DNA of 64,000 bases. Origin: Nitrososphaerota archaeon (GTDB lineage: Archaea; Thermoproteota; Nitrososphaeria; Nitrososphaerales; Gagatemarchaeaceae). Made by a program: the position numbers and the translations under genes. Positions within the stretch are counted from its first letter, which is position 1. The number at the start of each line of letters is the position of its first letter. The notes below the pieces were generated by a model. That model was not told where the DNA came from. It saw nothing but the letters and a program-made list of their open reading frames with translations, and made no database searches. This document shows positions 16,331 through 24,674 of the stretch, one piece after another. Where the stretch lies: positions 272,852 to 336,851 of the forward strand of contig JAGWHB010000002.1 in NCBI GenBank assembly GCA_028867035.1, written 5' to 3'.

Positions 16331-17683
16331 GTGGCGAGCCAGAGGAAAGTCTACATCATCTCCGGGGGCGTCACGAAGTTCGCGAAAGCACACCCCGAGA
16401 TGGACTTCCGGCTGATGGTAAAGAGGGCCTACGACTACGCCATGAAGGACGTTCCGAAGCTGAAGCCATCGGACATCGAGAGCAGCAGGATTTCATATTT
16501 CTCCGACCACTTCGCCCGGCAGCTGAAGGCCGCCTCCATGGTCCAGGACTACCTGGGGCTGAACCCCAAGGACTCCAGGAGGATCGAATGGGGCGGGGCG
16601 ACGGGAGGCCAGGCCATCCAGGCAGGGTGGGAGACTGTCGCCAGCGGGAGGAACGAAGTCTGCCTCGTGGCGGGGTTCGAGACCATGTCGAGCGTCGAGA
16701 CGTGGAAGGGGAACGAGTTCATTGCGCTGGCGTCCGACACGAACTTCGACTATCCGGTGGGAGGTTTCTACACGGGCTACTATGCCTTGATGGTCCAGCG
16801 CCACATCTACGAGTACCTCAGGATGGGGAAGTTCGCCGGTGTGAAGGACGAGAGGAAGGCTCAGCGCCTTGCCACCGAGGAGGCGAAGAGAGTCATGGCC
16901 ATGGTCTCGGTGAAGAACCACGTTAACGCTCTCTACAATCCATACTCTCAGTACCCGGAGAAGCTGACGGTAAGGGAAGCCCTGGGTAGGGAGATGATCT
17001 CCTATCCTCTGAACAGGCCGGACGTTTGCACGATGAGTGACGGGGCTGCCGTTACAATCCTTGCCTCGGAGGAAGTCGCCTTCAAGTACACCGACCGACC
17101 GGTACTCATCAGCGGCGTAGGCTGCGGGACCGACACCATGAGGCTGGCCGACAGACCCCACGGGAAGGTGCCCCTGTTCCCCTGGGAGACGGCAGAGTAC
17201 TACTCGAAGCTGAAGTACCCCGGAGTACACTCTTTCCGTGCGGGGAGGACCGCCGCCCTCGAGGCGTACAAGAACGCTGGAATCACAGACCCCAAGGGGG
17301 AGCTGGACTTCGTCGAACTCCATGACGCCTATGCCAGCTCGGAGGTGCAGACCTACGAAGACATCGGGCTGTGCAGGTACGGCGAAGGTTACGACTTCGT
17401 CGCCCAGGGTCACCCGTTCCTGTCGGACGTGGACTACGGCCTCGACCTACCCAACAGGGGCACGCTGCCGGTGAACCCGTCGGGAGGGCTCATAGCCTGC
17501 GGACACCCCGTCGGCGCGACTGGGATAATGCAGGGGGTATTCGCGCTCTGGCAGCTTCAGGGTTCCATAGGGAAACATTTTGGAAATGAAAGGCTTCAGG
17601 TCAAAGACGCCAAGCGTGGGTTGATTCACTCACATGCCGGGACGGGGAGCTCTGTGACCGTCACGATTCTGGAGAGGGTCTGA
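16331..17683 (+). CDS. Thiolase-like (SCP-x/Ltp2-type) protein lacking the nucleophilic cysteine
   Basis: A 450-residue thiolase-fold protein. Its N-terminal part aligns with archaeal SCP-x thiolases (QDYLGLNPKDSRRIEWGG, then ETVASGRNEVCLVAGFETMS), but the usual ACASGG nucleophile motif reads GGATGG at residues 88-93, so the acyl-accepting Cys is Gly89. The C-terminal SGGLIACGHPVGATG keeps the His motif. A DUF35 gene follows by 1 nt. Thiolase homologues paired with DUF35 include archaeal acetoacetyl-CoA thiolase and the steroid retro-aldolase Ltp2, which lacks the thiolase cysteine; this protein may be an acyl-CoA aldolase/lyase of that kind. Family is clear; reaction is inferred. Confidence 0.8.
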   Translation: MASQRKVYIISGGVTKFAKAHPEMDFRLMVKRAYDYAMKDVPKLKPSDIESSRISYFSDHFARQLKAASMVQDYLGLNPKDSRRIEWGGATGGQAIQAGWETVASGRNEVCLVAGFETMSSVETWKGNEFIALASDTNFDYPVGGFYTGYYALMVQRHIYEYLRMGKFAGVKDERKAQRLATEEAKRVMAMVSVKNHVNALYNPYSQYPEKLTVREALGREMISYPLNRPDVCTMSDGAAVTILASEEVAFKYTDRPVLISGVGCGTDTMRLADRPHGKVPLFPWETAEYYSKLKYPGVHSFRAGRTAALEAYKNAGITDPKGELDFVELHDAYASSEVQTYEDIGLCRYGEGYDFVAQGHPFLSDVDYGLDLPNRGTLPVNPSGGLIACGHPVGATGIMQGVFALWQLQGSIGKHFGNERLQVKDAKRGLIHSHAGTGSSVTVTILERV

Positions 17684-17684
17684 C

Positions 17685-18221
17685 ATGGCTGACCCGAAGA
17701 AGTTCGCGAGGTTCAGGGACGTGATGAAGGAGGTCAACAGGAAGGGGGCTGCGATATACAAGAACCCGGCCGGGACCCAGGACCTAGTGATAATGTCTCC
17801 CTACAACATAAAGTACATCCACAGCTATGCCCAGGATTCGCCTTTTTTCCTTGGGCTGGCGAAGGGGGACATCCTCGGGAGCGAGTGCAAGAACTGCCAC
17901 TACAGGTACGCGACCCCCCGCAGCCACTGCATGGAATGCGGCCATGAGACGAAGTGGTTCAGGCTCCCCAGGGAGGGGAAGGTCCACTCCTGGACGACCT
18001 GCTATTTCGGGGGCGAGGAGTTCCTCAAGGAGACTCCGTTCAACCTGGCCCTGGTCGAGTTCGAAGGGGTCGACACGCTGCTCCTCTCGAGGCTGAAGGG
18101 GGCCAAGGAGAAGGACATATTCATCGGGATGAAGGTGAGGGCGCAGTTCCGCAGGCCTCCCCGATATCTCATCTCTGACGTCAGCTTCGTCCCGGCCGAG
18201 CGGGGCCGGTCCCGAAAATAG
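17685..18221 (+). CDS. DUF35 OB-fold protein with zinc ribbon
   Basis: A 178-residue acyl-CoA-associated protein. It has an N-terminal helical part, a rubredoxin-like zinc ribbon with Cys68, Cys71, Cys82 and Cys85 (CKNCHYRYATPRSHCMEC), then an OB-fold (GKVHSWTTCYF to FRRPPRYLISDV). DUF35 proteins bind thiolase-fold partners and shape the CoA channel. It starts 1 nt after the stop of the thiolase-like gene, which strongly suggests a complex with that protein. The N-terminal extension of about 45 residues before the zinc ribbon is longer than in minimal DUF35 proteins. Confidence 0.9.
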   Translation: MADPKKFARFRDVMKEVNRKGAAIYKNPAGTQDLVIMSPYNIKYIHSYAQDSPFFLGLAKGDILGSECKNCHYRYATPRSHCMECGHETKWFRLPREGKVHSWTTCYFGGEEFLKETPFNLALVEFEGVDTLLLSRLKGAKEKDIFIGMKVRAQFRRPPRYLISDVSFVPAERGRSRK

Positions 18222-18239
18222 ACGGATCTGGCGGCCCTT

Positions 18240-19154
18240 TCAGGCCCCGACAGGGGTCAGCCACTTTGAGTAGCGCTTCGCCTTGCCGTGGACCGCCTGG
18301 TCATAGAGCCTAGCTATCTTGTCGGTGAACGGGGTCCCGTCGTAGCCGATCCTCCTCCCGTCGATCTCCCTGACTTTCGCGATCCCCGCGGCCGTGCCGC
18401 TGAAGAAGATCTCGTCGGAGGTGTACAGCTCTTCCTTTGTCGCGTCGTTCCTGTAGAACTTGAACTTGAGGTCGCGGGCGAACTGTATCACCGTGTCGCG
18501 CGTTATGCCCCTGAGTATCCCAGAGCTCGCCGGAGGCGTGCTGAGTATCTCGTCCTTGACCCTGAATATGTTCTCCCCGGGTCCCTCGGCCACAACTCCG
18601 TGGGTGTTGAGCAGAATGGCCTCGTCGTAGCCCGCAGCTAGCGCCTCCATCTTCGCGAGAGCCGAGTTCGCGTAGTTGGCCGAACATTTGGCTTGCACCG
18701 GCATGGCCCGCGAGTCGACCCTCACCCAGCTGGAGACCGTCGCCCGGACTCCCTTCTTGGAGGTGTCTCCGAGGTAGGCGCCCCACTCCCAGGAGCCTAT
18801 CGCCACGGAGATCTTGCTTGTGAGAGGGTTCAGGCCCATCTCTCCGTAACCGGTGAAAGCTATGGGCCGGATGTAGCATTCTTTGGCCGGGTTGTTCCTG
18901 ACGACCTCCATGCAAGCTTTCTCGATCTCCTTCGCCGAGAAGCCCAGGTCCATCCTGTAGATCTTCGCGCTGTTCATGAACCGCTCGATGTGCTCCCTGA
19001 GCCTGAAGATCGCTGCCCCCTCCGGCGTCCAGAACGCCCTGATCCCCTCGAATATCGCCATGCCGTAGTGGAGCCCATGCGTCAGCACGTGGATCTTCGC
19101 TTCGTCCCAGGGTACGAGCTTCCCGTCCATCCAGATCTTGCTTTGGGCCTTCAT
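18240..19154 (-). CDS. ilvE: Branched-chain amino acid aminotransferase
   Basis: PLP class IV aminotransferase (304 residues) that interconverts branched-chain amino acids and 2-oxo acids. It carries HVLTHGLHYGMAIFEGIRAF, the PLP Lys156 in QAKCSANYANSALAKMEA, GYDEAILLNTHGVVAEGPGE and SGILRGITRDTVIQFARD. Length and motifs are standard for IlvE. It lies between the DUF35 gene (convergent, 18 nt) and the divergent thiolase gene. In this setting it may feed branched-chain 2-oxo acid and acyl-CoA breakdown as well as biosynthesis. A D-amino-acid or 4-amino-4-deoxychorismate enzyme is less likely given the N-terminal motif. Confidence 0.92.
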   Translation of the reverse strand: MKAQSKIWMDGKLVPWDEAKIHVLTHGLHYGMAIFEGIRAFWTPEGAAIFRLREHIERFMNSAKIYRMDLGFSAKEIEKACMEVVRNNPAKECYIRPIAFTGYGEMGLNPLTSKISVAIGSWEWGAYLGDTSKKGVRATVSSWVRVDSRAMPVQAKCSANYANSALAKMEALAAGYDEAILLNTHGVVAEGPGENIFRVKDEILSTPPASSGILRGITRDTVIQFARDLKFKFYRNDATKEELYTSDEIFFSGTAAGIAKVREIDGRRIGYDGTPFTDKIARLYDQAVHGKAKRYSKWLTPVGA

Positions 19155-19214
19155 CTGTTTTTGACCGCCTAAGGACTCGCTATTTAGGGGAAGCGCTTAT
19201 CCTCAATAGGTGTC

Positions 19215-19224
19215 GTTTAATATC
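19215..19224 (+). promoter_or_regulatory. TATA-like box of thiolase gene
   Basis: gtttaatatc is centred 28 nt before ATG 19248 and favours that codon over the in-frame ATG at 19230. Confidence 0.55.
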
Positions 19225-19247
19225 GCAGATTGTCGATGTGTGACTCG

Positions 19248-20426
19248 ATGTCCGAGCCAGTGATAATTGCGGCGTGCAGGACGCCGATAGGCAAGTTCGG
19301 GAAAAGCCTCGTTGGAGTGCCGGCGACAGAATTGGGGGCGCTCGTCATAGAGGCGGCGATAAAGAAGGCCAGGCTCACCTCGGATGACATAGACGAGGTC
19401 ATCATGGGTAACGTGGTCTCCGCAGGCCTGGGGCAGAACCCCGCGAGGCAGGCGGCGATCCACGCAGGCGTCCCCTTCGGGGTCGGCTCTTTCACCGTCA
19501 ACAAGGTGTGCGGCTCGGGACTGAAGGCCGTCATGCTCGCCGCCCAATCCATCAAGGCAGGAGACAATGAACTCGTAGTCGCCGGCGGTATGGAGAGCAT
19601 GAGCAACGCGCCGTACCTGGCGAAGGGGGTCAGGTGGGGGACGAAGTTCGGGGACGCGAGGCTGCTCGACGCGATGATAGCTGACGGGCTCTGGGACGCC
19701 TACCACAACTATCACATGGGGCTTACCGGCGAGCATGTGGCCAAGAAGTTCGGCATAGGAAGGAAGGAGGCCGATGAGTTCGCCTATGCGAGCCATATGA
19801 AAGCGGCGAAGGCCTCGGATGCCGGAGACTTCGATGCCGAGATAGTCAAAGTGAAGATAAAGCGGGAGGGAGGCGAGCTGGTGGAATACTCGAAGGACGA
19901 GTGCGTCAGGGCGGACACCACCATCGAGAAGCTTGCCAAGCTCAAGCCCGTCTTCAAGCCGGACGGTGTCCTTACGGCGGGGAACTCTTCGCAGCTAAGC
20001 GACGGAGCATCAGCTCTGGTGATCGCTTCGGAGAAGGCCGCGGACAGACTGGGGGTCAGGCCTCTTGCGAGGATCAGAGGGTATGGGACAGGAGGTCTCG
20101 AGCCGGCGAGGGTGATGGAGTCGCCCATCCCGACGACGAAGGCGCTCCTCAGGAGGATGAAGATGACCATCGGGGACGTCGACCTGGTGGAGCACAATGA
20201 GGCATATTCGACGGCGTCCATTGCCGTCAGAGAAGCGCTTGGGATCGAAGAGGAGAAGTTCAATGTCAGCGGAGGCGCGGTGGCCCTTGGGCACCCCATA
20301 GGGTGCAGCGGGGCGAGGGTGCTGACGACGCTCGTCTACGGGCTGAGAAGGGCAGGGCTGAAGACGGGGCTGGCGACCCTGTGCCTAGGCGGGGGGAACG
20401 CCGTTTCTATGATCGTTGAGGCGTGA
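19248..20426 (+). CDS. Acetyl-CoA acetyltransferase (thiolase)
   Basis: Catalyses the thiolytic cleavage of acetoacetyl-CoA or the reverse condensation. The 392-residue protein has a complete active site: Cys88 in VNKVCGSGLKA, GGMESMSNAPYL, HNEAYSTAS, GHPIGCSGARVL and the C-terminal CLGGGNAVSMI. It is of the bacterial-like class II type, unlike the cysteine-less archaeal-type homologue at 16.3 kb. The start is placed by the TATA-like box at 19215-19224. Its last 20 bp overlap the convergent acyl-CoA ligase gene. With the acyl-CoA dehydrogenase and ligase it provides the first and last steps of a beta-oxidation cycle; hydratase and 3-hydroxyacyl-CoA dehydrogenase genes are not in this window. 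Confidence 0.94.
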   Translation: MSEPVIIAACRTPIGKFGKSLVGVPATELGALVIEAAIKKARLTSDDIDEVIMGNVVSAGLGQNPARQAAIHAGVPFGVGSFTVNKVCGSGLKAVMLAAQSIKAGDNELVVAGGMESMSNAPYLAKGVRWGTKFGDARLLDAMIADGLWDAYHNYHMGLTGEHVAKKFGIGRKEADEFAYASHMKAAKASDAGDFDAEIVKVKIKREGGELVEYSKDECVRADTTIEKLAKLKPVFKPDGVLTAGNSSQLSDGASALVIASEKAADRLGVRPLARIRGYGTGGLEPARVMESPIPTTKALLRRMKMTIGDVDLVEHNEAYSTASIAVREALGIEEEKFNVSGGAVALGHPIGCSGARVLTTLVYGLRRAGLKTGLATLCLGGGNAVSMIVEA

Positions 20427-22098
20427 GCTCTCGGAGCTTTCTGCGTAGGACCTTCCCGATCAAAGTCTTGGGGAGGTCTTTGACGAACTCGACCTTCTTC
20501 GGAGCCTTGAACTTCGCTAGGCGCTTTAGGCAGAAGTCGATCACCTCCTGCTCGGTGAGCTTCTTGTCAGGGTCCTTCAGCACCACGAATGCCTTTACCG
20601 CTTCACCGCTGAAGTCGTCGGGGACCCCTATGACGCCTGCTTCCTTGATGTCAGGGTGTTCGAAGAGAATGTCCTCCACCTCCCTGGGGTAGACCTTGAA
20701 GCCTCCCACGTTGATCATGTCCTTCTTCCTGTCCACGATGTAGAAGTACCCGTCCTCGTCCATCTTTGCGATGTCACCCGTGAGGAACCACCCGTCCTTC
20801 AGGACAGCGTCCGTCTCCTCCTTGTGGTTCCAGTATCCCTTCATCACCTGGGGGCCCTTGACCGCCAGCTCCCCCGCCTCTCCCATGGAAAGGATCTTGC
20901 TCCTGTCCGCTATGTCGACGACCATCGCATCCGTTTCGCTGAAGGGCGGACCGATGGAGCCGTCTTTCACCACCCCATTAGTCAGAGGGTTGACATGGGT
21001 CACTGGGCTCGTCTCTGAAAGCCCGTAGCCCTCCACTAGGTTCCCACCGGTCAGCGCCATGAACTTCTTCCTGACCGCAGGGGGCAGGGCTGACCCGCCC
21101 GACATGCATGCTCGGACCGATCTGAGGTCGAAGTTCTTGGCTTCGGGCTTGCTGTTGATCGCGATGTACATGGCCGGGGCCCCCGAGAAGAGCGTGACCT
21201 TCATCTTCTGGATGGTCTTCATCACCTCTTCGACGTGGAAGCTGGGGAGGAGGACTATGCTCGCCCCCACGGCGATGGGCATGTTCATTGTGACAGTCAT
21301 CCCATAGATGTGGAAAAGCGGGAGTGCGCAGAGTGAGACGTCCTTCTCTGTGACTGGGAACAGGTAGTCCCCATAGACAGCGTTCGAGACAAGATTGTAG
21401 TGCGTGAGCATCGCTCCCTTCGCTATCCCCGTGGTCCCCCCCGTGTATTGGAGGAGGGCGATGTCGCTGACTGGGTCGACCCCGACGGGGGCGCCGAGGG
21501 GCGGGTTAGATCCGATGAGCTTGACGAAGTCGAGGGTGTCGGCCCGCGGCTTGTCCTTGACCCCGACGAGCCCGGCGAGCCGTTTCTTCAGGGGCGGGAG
21601 GTAGTCGGTCACGCTCGTCGCGATTACGTGCCTCAACGACAGCCTGCCCCTGCATGCTTCCAGACTTCCGAAGAGGTCGAGGCCTTTGACAACGGTCCTT
21701 GTGGCCACTACGATTTCTGCGCCCGAGTCCCTGAGCTGGTACTCGAGCTCCTTTTCTTTGTAGATAGGGTTGCACATCACGACGATACCCCCAGCCTTCA
21801 GAACCCCGAAGTAGGCGAACACGAGCTGCGGTATGTTCGGCATGAAGATCGCAACCCTGTCCCCCTTCTTCACGCCCAGGGAGACAAGTGCGGAAGCGAA
21901 GCGCGATGAGATCTCGTCGACCTCCGCATAGGTGAAGTTCCTCCCCTGGTAGTGTATGCATAAATTGTCTGGATGCATTTTGGCCGAGTCGGTGAGCAGG
22001 GCGTAGACGGGCCTCTTCTCCGGAGGAGGGATGGCGTACCTCCCGTCCAGTTTGGCCTTCAGCCAGGGACGCTCGACCAGGTCCTGCAAGCGCACCAC
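20407..22098 (-). CDS. Acyl-CoA synthetase (AMP-binding, FadD-like)
   Basis: ATP-dependent fatty-acid CoA ligase, 563 residues. Seen are the P-loop-like QYTGGTTGIAKGAML, the VEGYGLSETSPVTHVNP motif, GWFLTGDIAKMDEDGYFYI, the hinge VDRKKDMINVGGFKVYPREVE and a C-terminal catalytic lysine in PKTLIGKVLRRKLRE. These match medium/long-chain acyl-CoA ligases. GTG 22098 follows a CCTTAAGG box centred about 25 nt upstream (22118-22127 on the minus strand), consistent with a leaderless start. It would activate the acids oxidised by the dehydrogenase/ETF system nearby. A lone TnpB gene lies just upstream. Confidence 0.93.
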   Translation of the reverse strand: MVRLQDLVERPWLKAKLDGRYAIPPPEKRPVYALLTDSAKMHPDNLCIHYQGRNFTYAEVDEISSRFASALVSLGVKKGDRVAIFMPNIPQLVFAYFGVLKAGGIVVMCNPIYKEKELEYQLRDSGAEIVVATRTVVKGLDLFGSLEACRGRLSLRHVIATSVTDYLPPLKKRLAGLVGVKDKPRADTLDFVKLIGSNPPLGAPVGVDPVSDIALLQYTGGTTGIAKGAMLTHYNLVSNAVYGDYLFPVTEKDVSLCALPLFHIYGMTVTMNMPIAVGASIVLLPSFHVEEVMKTIQKMKVTLFSGAPAMYIAINSKPEAKNFDLRSVRACMSGGSALPPAVRKKFMALTGGNLVEGYGLSETSPVTHVNPLTNGVVKDGSIGPPFSETDAMVVDIADRSKILSMGEAGELAVKGPQVMKGYWNHKEETDAVLKDGWFLTGDIAKMDEDGYFYIVDRKKDMINVGGFKVYPREVEDILFEHPDIKEAGVIGVPDDFSGEAVKAFVVLKDPDKKLTEQEVIDFCLKRLAKFKAPKKVEFVKDLPKTLIGKVLRRKLRELTPQRS

Positions 22099-22160
22099 GT
22101 GAGCACTGGAACTCGCCTTAAGGGTATCCCCTAAGTTTGGAATCCGTTCGACTGCCTAGG

Positions 22161-22170
22161 CTTAAGTATA
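22161..22170 (+). promoter_or_regulatory. Orphan CTTAAGTATA promoter-like box
   Basis: Identical over 10 nt to the promoter box of the DUF373 gene (23512-23521). No plus-strand gene begins about 27 nt downstream. It may drive an antisense transcript into the tnpB 3' region, or be a relic. Confidence 0.3.
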
Positions 22171-22267
22171 GTTCTGGGAAGTTTCCCACCGTTTCAGATA
22201 CCTACTCACCCTTCCCTCCATCTGCATCGGGGATTGGAGCCGTCGTCGCCTCGTTCCCTTCATCGCT

Positions 22268-23473
22268 TCACGTGGAGGGCCGAGCCTGCGGAACCGCGCA
22301 GGCCATTACATTCTTGCTTGCCAGGTCGTCCCTATCCCATGTCCAGTCGCACTTCGGGCAGTAGAGCTTCCTCTGTGCGAGCGGCGCGACGCGGGAGCCA
22401 CAATCCGGGCAGTTTCCGGACGTGCCTCTCGGGTTCACACAGTAGACGGGCACGCCGAGCCATGCCGCCTTGTATGCAACTTGTCTCTGAGTTTCTCCGA
22501 AGACCCAGGTGTTCATCCTCCCCCTGAGCGATGGACCACGACCGTTTCCCCTCCTGTAGAGCCTCCTGATTCCTGTCAGTTTCTCCATCTTTATACCAAG
22601 TCCGTGGTCTTTCGCGTAGTCAACGATCTGCTTCGTTATGTTGTGAACCCTTTGTTTGCTGCGGTCGCTCTCTCGTCTGCCGTACTTTGAGAGAAGCCTC
22701 TTGCCAATCCTGCGGTCGCGTCTGGTAGCCTTCGAAATGCTCGCCCTGATAGTTCTGTACCTCTCCTTGATCTCCGCAACCTCTCTCAACTCTGTGAAAC
22801 GGTGGCCCCAGCCGTCGGTAGCCGAGACAGTGACGTTTCTCTCGTTGACATCTACACCAATGTATCCACTTGGCGCGAATCCTTCAATCACTTTCGTAAA
22901 GGCTATGGCGACTGTTCGCTCATTGATAGTGACAGAACCCCTCTTCAACGTGCAGTCTTCGATGAAGGAAGAGTGATATTCTGACCCTTGGAGAGCCAGG
23001 AAGACGTAGTTCTTTGGTGTGGTCGGTATTCTCAGCAGGAGATGGTTGAGCCGGTACGACTGTCTGTCGAGCTTGAGGAAGGCTCTCTTCACATATGGAA
23101 CCGATTTCCTCCTCTTGTTCCTAAGAGCCGAAAAGGCGACTTCGCAGGCTGACAATATGTAGTGCGTATGCAGGCCGTACTCCTTGAGCCGATTGTAGGC
23201 TAGCCCAATCAGCGCAAACCTGCTCCTCGGCCCTGCATCGACCCCTATCCTGATGGCGTCGTTAATCATGCATCTGAAAGCCTCGAAGAGAGATGCGAGT
23301 TCATCCGACGAGGAATAGTTGAAGGGGACTGATTCCGTTGCGGTAATGGGCGATTTCCGCGATGGTTGTTCAGCTGCGGAAAGCATTGCAGGCACATAGG
23401 GCTCTCTTCCATAAATGGCCGCAGTCTCCTGATACTCTTTGGAAGGGGAGTAGTGTGAAAGTATTGGGATCAT
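22268..23473 (-). CDS. tnpB: TnpB-family RNA-guided nuclease (lone, IS605 OrfB)
   Basis: A 401-residue IS200/IS605 OrfB protein, the ancestor group of Cas12. The RuvC-like triad appears intact: Asp208 in GYIGVDVNERN, Glu297 in IKMEKLTGI and Asp382 in WDRDDLASKN; the zinc ribbon is CPDC (355, 358) and CPKC (372, 375). No tnpA is beside it, so it is a single-gene derivative of the IS1341 kind, unable to move by itself. A 7-bp hairpin lies in the last codons, at the place where these elements carry their right end and guide RNA. GC content is lower than in flanking genes, consistent with transfer. Start ATG 23473 is the longest; the first 50 residues are poorly characteristic and the real start may be later. 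Confidence 0.85.
   Translation of the reverse strand: MIPILSHYSPSKEYQETAAIYGREPYVPAMLSAAEQPSRKSPITATESVPFNYSSSDELASLFEAFRCMINDAIRIGVDAGPRSRFALIGLAYNRLKEYGLHTHYILSACEVAFSALRNKRRKSVPYVKRAFLKLDRQSYRLNHLLLRIPTTPKNYVFLALQGSEYHSSFIEDCTLKRGSVTINERTVAIAFTKVIEGFAPSGYIGVDVNERNVTVSATDGWGHRFTELREVAEIKERYRTIRASISKATRRDRRIGKRLLSKYGRRESDRSKQRVHNITKQIVDYAKDHGLGIKMEKLTGIRRLYRRGNGRGPSLRGRMNTWVFGETQRQVAYKAAWLGVPVYCVNPRGTSGNCPDCGSRVAPLAQRKLYCPKCDWTWDRDDLASKNVMACAVPQARPST
22284..22303 (-). other. Hairpin in tnpB 3' end (candidate right end / omega-RNA stem)
   Basis: GCCTGCG and CGCAGGC pair perfectly around a 6-nt loop, inside the last eleven codons of the lone tnpB. The second element in this window has its right-end hairpin in the same place relative to the tnpB stop. 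Guide-RNA function is inferred from the family. Confidence 0.4.
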
Positions 23474-23511
23474 GGGAAGGGAGAGTCGGATAACTTGCCA
23501 GCGCCCAGACC

Positions 23512-23524
23512 CTTAAGTATAAAC
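23512..23524 (+). promoter_or_regulatory. TATA-like box of DUF373 gene
   Basis: cttaagtataaac ends 25 nt before ATG 23550; typical leaderless spacing. The same CTTAAG core recurs before the tRNA and other genes of the window. Confidence 0.6.
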
Positions 23525-23549
23525 GGCCAGGTTTTCGGTTGAAAGCGAG

Positions 23550-24671
23550 ATGCCACGGGCTGAGGAGAAGTTCCTAGTCCTCTGCGTAGACAGAGACGAC
23601 GACCTGGGGATGAAGGCGAAGGTCTCCTCCCCCGTCGTAGGGAGGGAAACGGTCCTCGCTGCTGCGACGAAGCTCGCCCTGGCCGACCCCGAGGAGGCTG
23701 ACGCCAACGCAATGTTCGCCGCGGTCAGGAAGTACGACGAGCTAACCAGAGGGAAGACCCTCTGCGAGGTGGCCGTAGTCTGTGGGGATTCGGATCGCGG
23801 GTTCGGGGCCGACCGCAGGGTGGCAAAGCAGGTGGCTTCGATTTTGGAGGGGTCGGCCTATTCCGGCGTGGTGCTTGTCTCGGACGGAGGGGAGGACGAG
23901 CAGGTGATCCCCATCGTGCAGAGCCTGAGGCCGATCGTCTCCGTCCAGAGGGTCACCGTCAAGCACAGTCAGACTGTCGAAGAGACCTACGAGGTCCTGG
24001 GGCGGTATCTGCGCATGCTTGTCTTCGACCCGCACTACTCGAAATATGCCCTCGGAGTCCCCGGGCTGATACTCGTCCTGGCGGGGATATTCATAGTCGC
24101 CGGGAGGGTGTTCGAAGCAGAGCTCGCGACGCTTCTGATCATAGGGGGTGCTTTGCTTGTGCGGGGGTTCAGCGTCGACAGGACGGTGGCGGGACTGCTC
24201 CAGAGAGGGCCCACTGGATTCCTCCGTTTCTTCTCGCTGGTTGCCGGAGTCATCATCGTCCTGGACGGGATATTCACCGGGTACGGCTCAATGTTGTCTG
24301 ACACCACGGCGGTCACCGCCGTGAGCACCAACCCGCAGAACATACTCGTCTATGGGGCGACGCTGGTGGGATACATGCTGGGGGGCAGCCTCAACCTTGT
24401 CTGGATCGGCATAGCCATCTTCACCGCCGGCGCGATGCTGTCTCACATAGCGAGGGACAGCAGGAGGTGGACGAGAGACGCGTTCGTGCTTGTCATGCTC
24501 GGGATACTATACTTCCCGTTTCAGACGTTCTCGGTATTCCTCGTGAGCGGGACTGCCCAGTCGACCTCCCTGCTGGTGGTGGCTGTCCTTATCGGCCTTG
24601 CTGCCATTTTCGCCCTGACCAGCGCAATTTATCCACGTGTGCGGACGAGGGGCACTCCCGAAAACGAGTAG
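23550..24671 (+). CDS. DUF373 family membrane protein
   Basis: A 373-residue archaeal protein of the DUF373 family, function unknown. The N-terminal soluble part has the family signature: LVLCVDRDDDLGMKAKV, then LALADPEEADANAMFAAV and GDSDRGFGADRRVAKQV. This is followed by about six membrane helices from residue 165 onward (ALGVPGLILVLAGIFIVAG and later segments). It starts leaderless from a clear TATA-like box and is followed after 3 nt by uppS, so the two are co-transcribed. In other archaea DUF373 is conserved and its N-terminal domain resembles a nucleotide-type alpha/beta fold, but no reaction is known. The link to polyprenyl diphosphate synthesis here is by position only. Confidence 0.9.
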   Translation: MPRAEEKFLVLCVDRDDDLGMKAKVSSPVVGRETVLAAATKLALADPEEADANAMFAAVRKYDELTRGKTLCEVAVVCGDSDRGFGADRRVAKQVASILEGSAYSGVVLVSDGGEDEQVIPIVQSLRPIVSVQRVTVKHSQTVEETYEVLGRYLRMLVFDPHYSKYALGVPGLILVLAGIFIVAGRVFEAELATLLIIGGALLVRGFSVDRTVAGLLQRGPTGFLRFFSLVAGVIIVLDGIFTGYGSMLSDTTAVTAVSTNPQNILVYGATLVGYMLGGSLNLVWIGIAIFTAGAMLSHIARDSRRWTRDAFVLVMLGILYFPFQTFSVFLVSGTAQSTSLLVVAVLIGLAAIFALTSAIYPRVRTRGTPENE

Positions 24672-24674
24672 CAA

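Noticed and set aside
16493..17413. A 306-codon frame antisense to the thiolase-like gene
   Set aside because: No recognisable features; the sense frame is a clear thiolase homologue.
22161..23521. CTTAAGTATA direct repeats flanking the lone tnpB, considered as a target-site duplication
   Set aside because: IS200/IS605 elements do not duplicate targets, and CTTAAG boxes recur as promoters elsewhere in the window.
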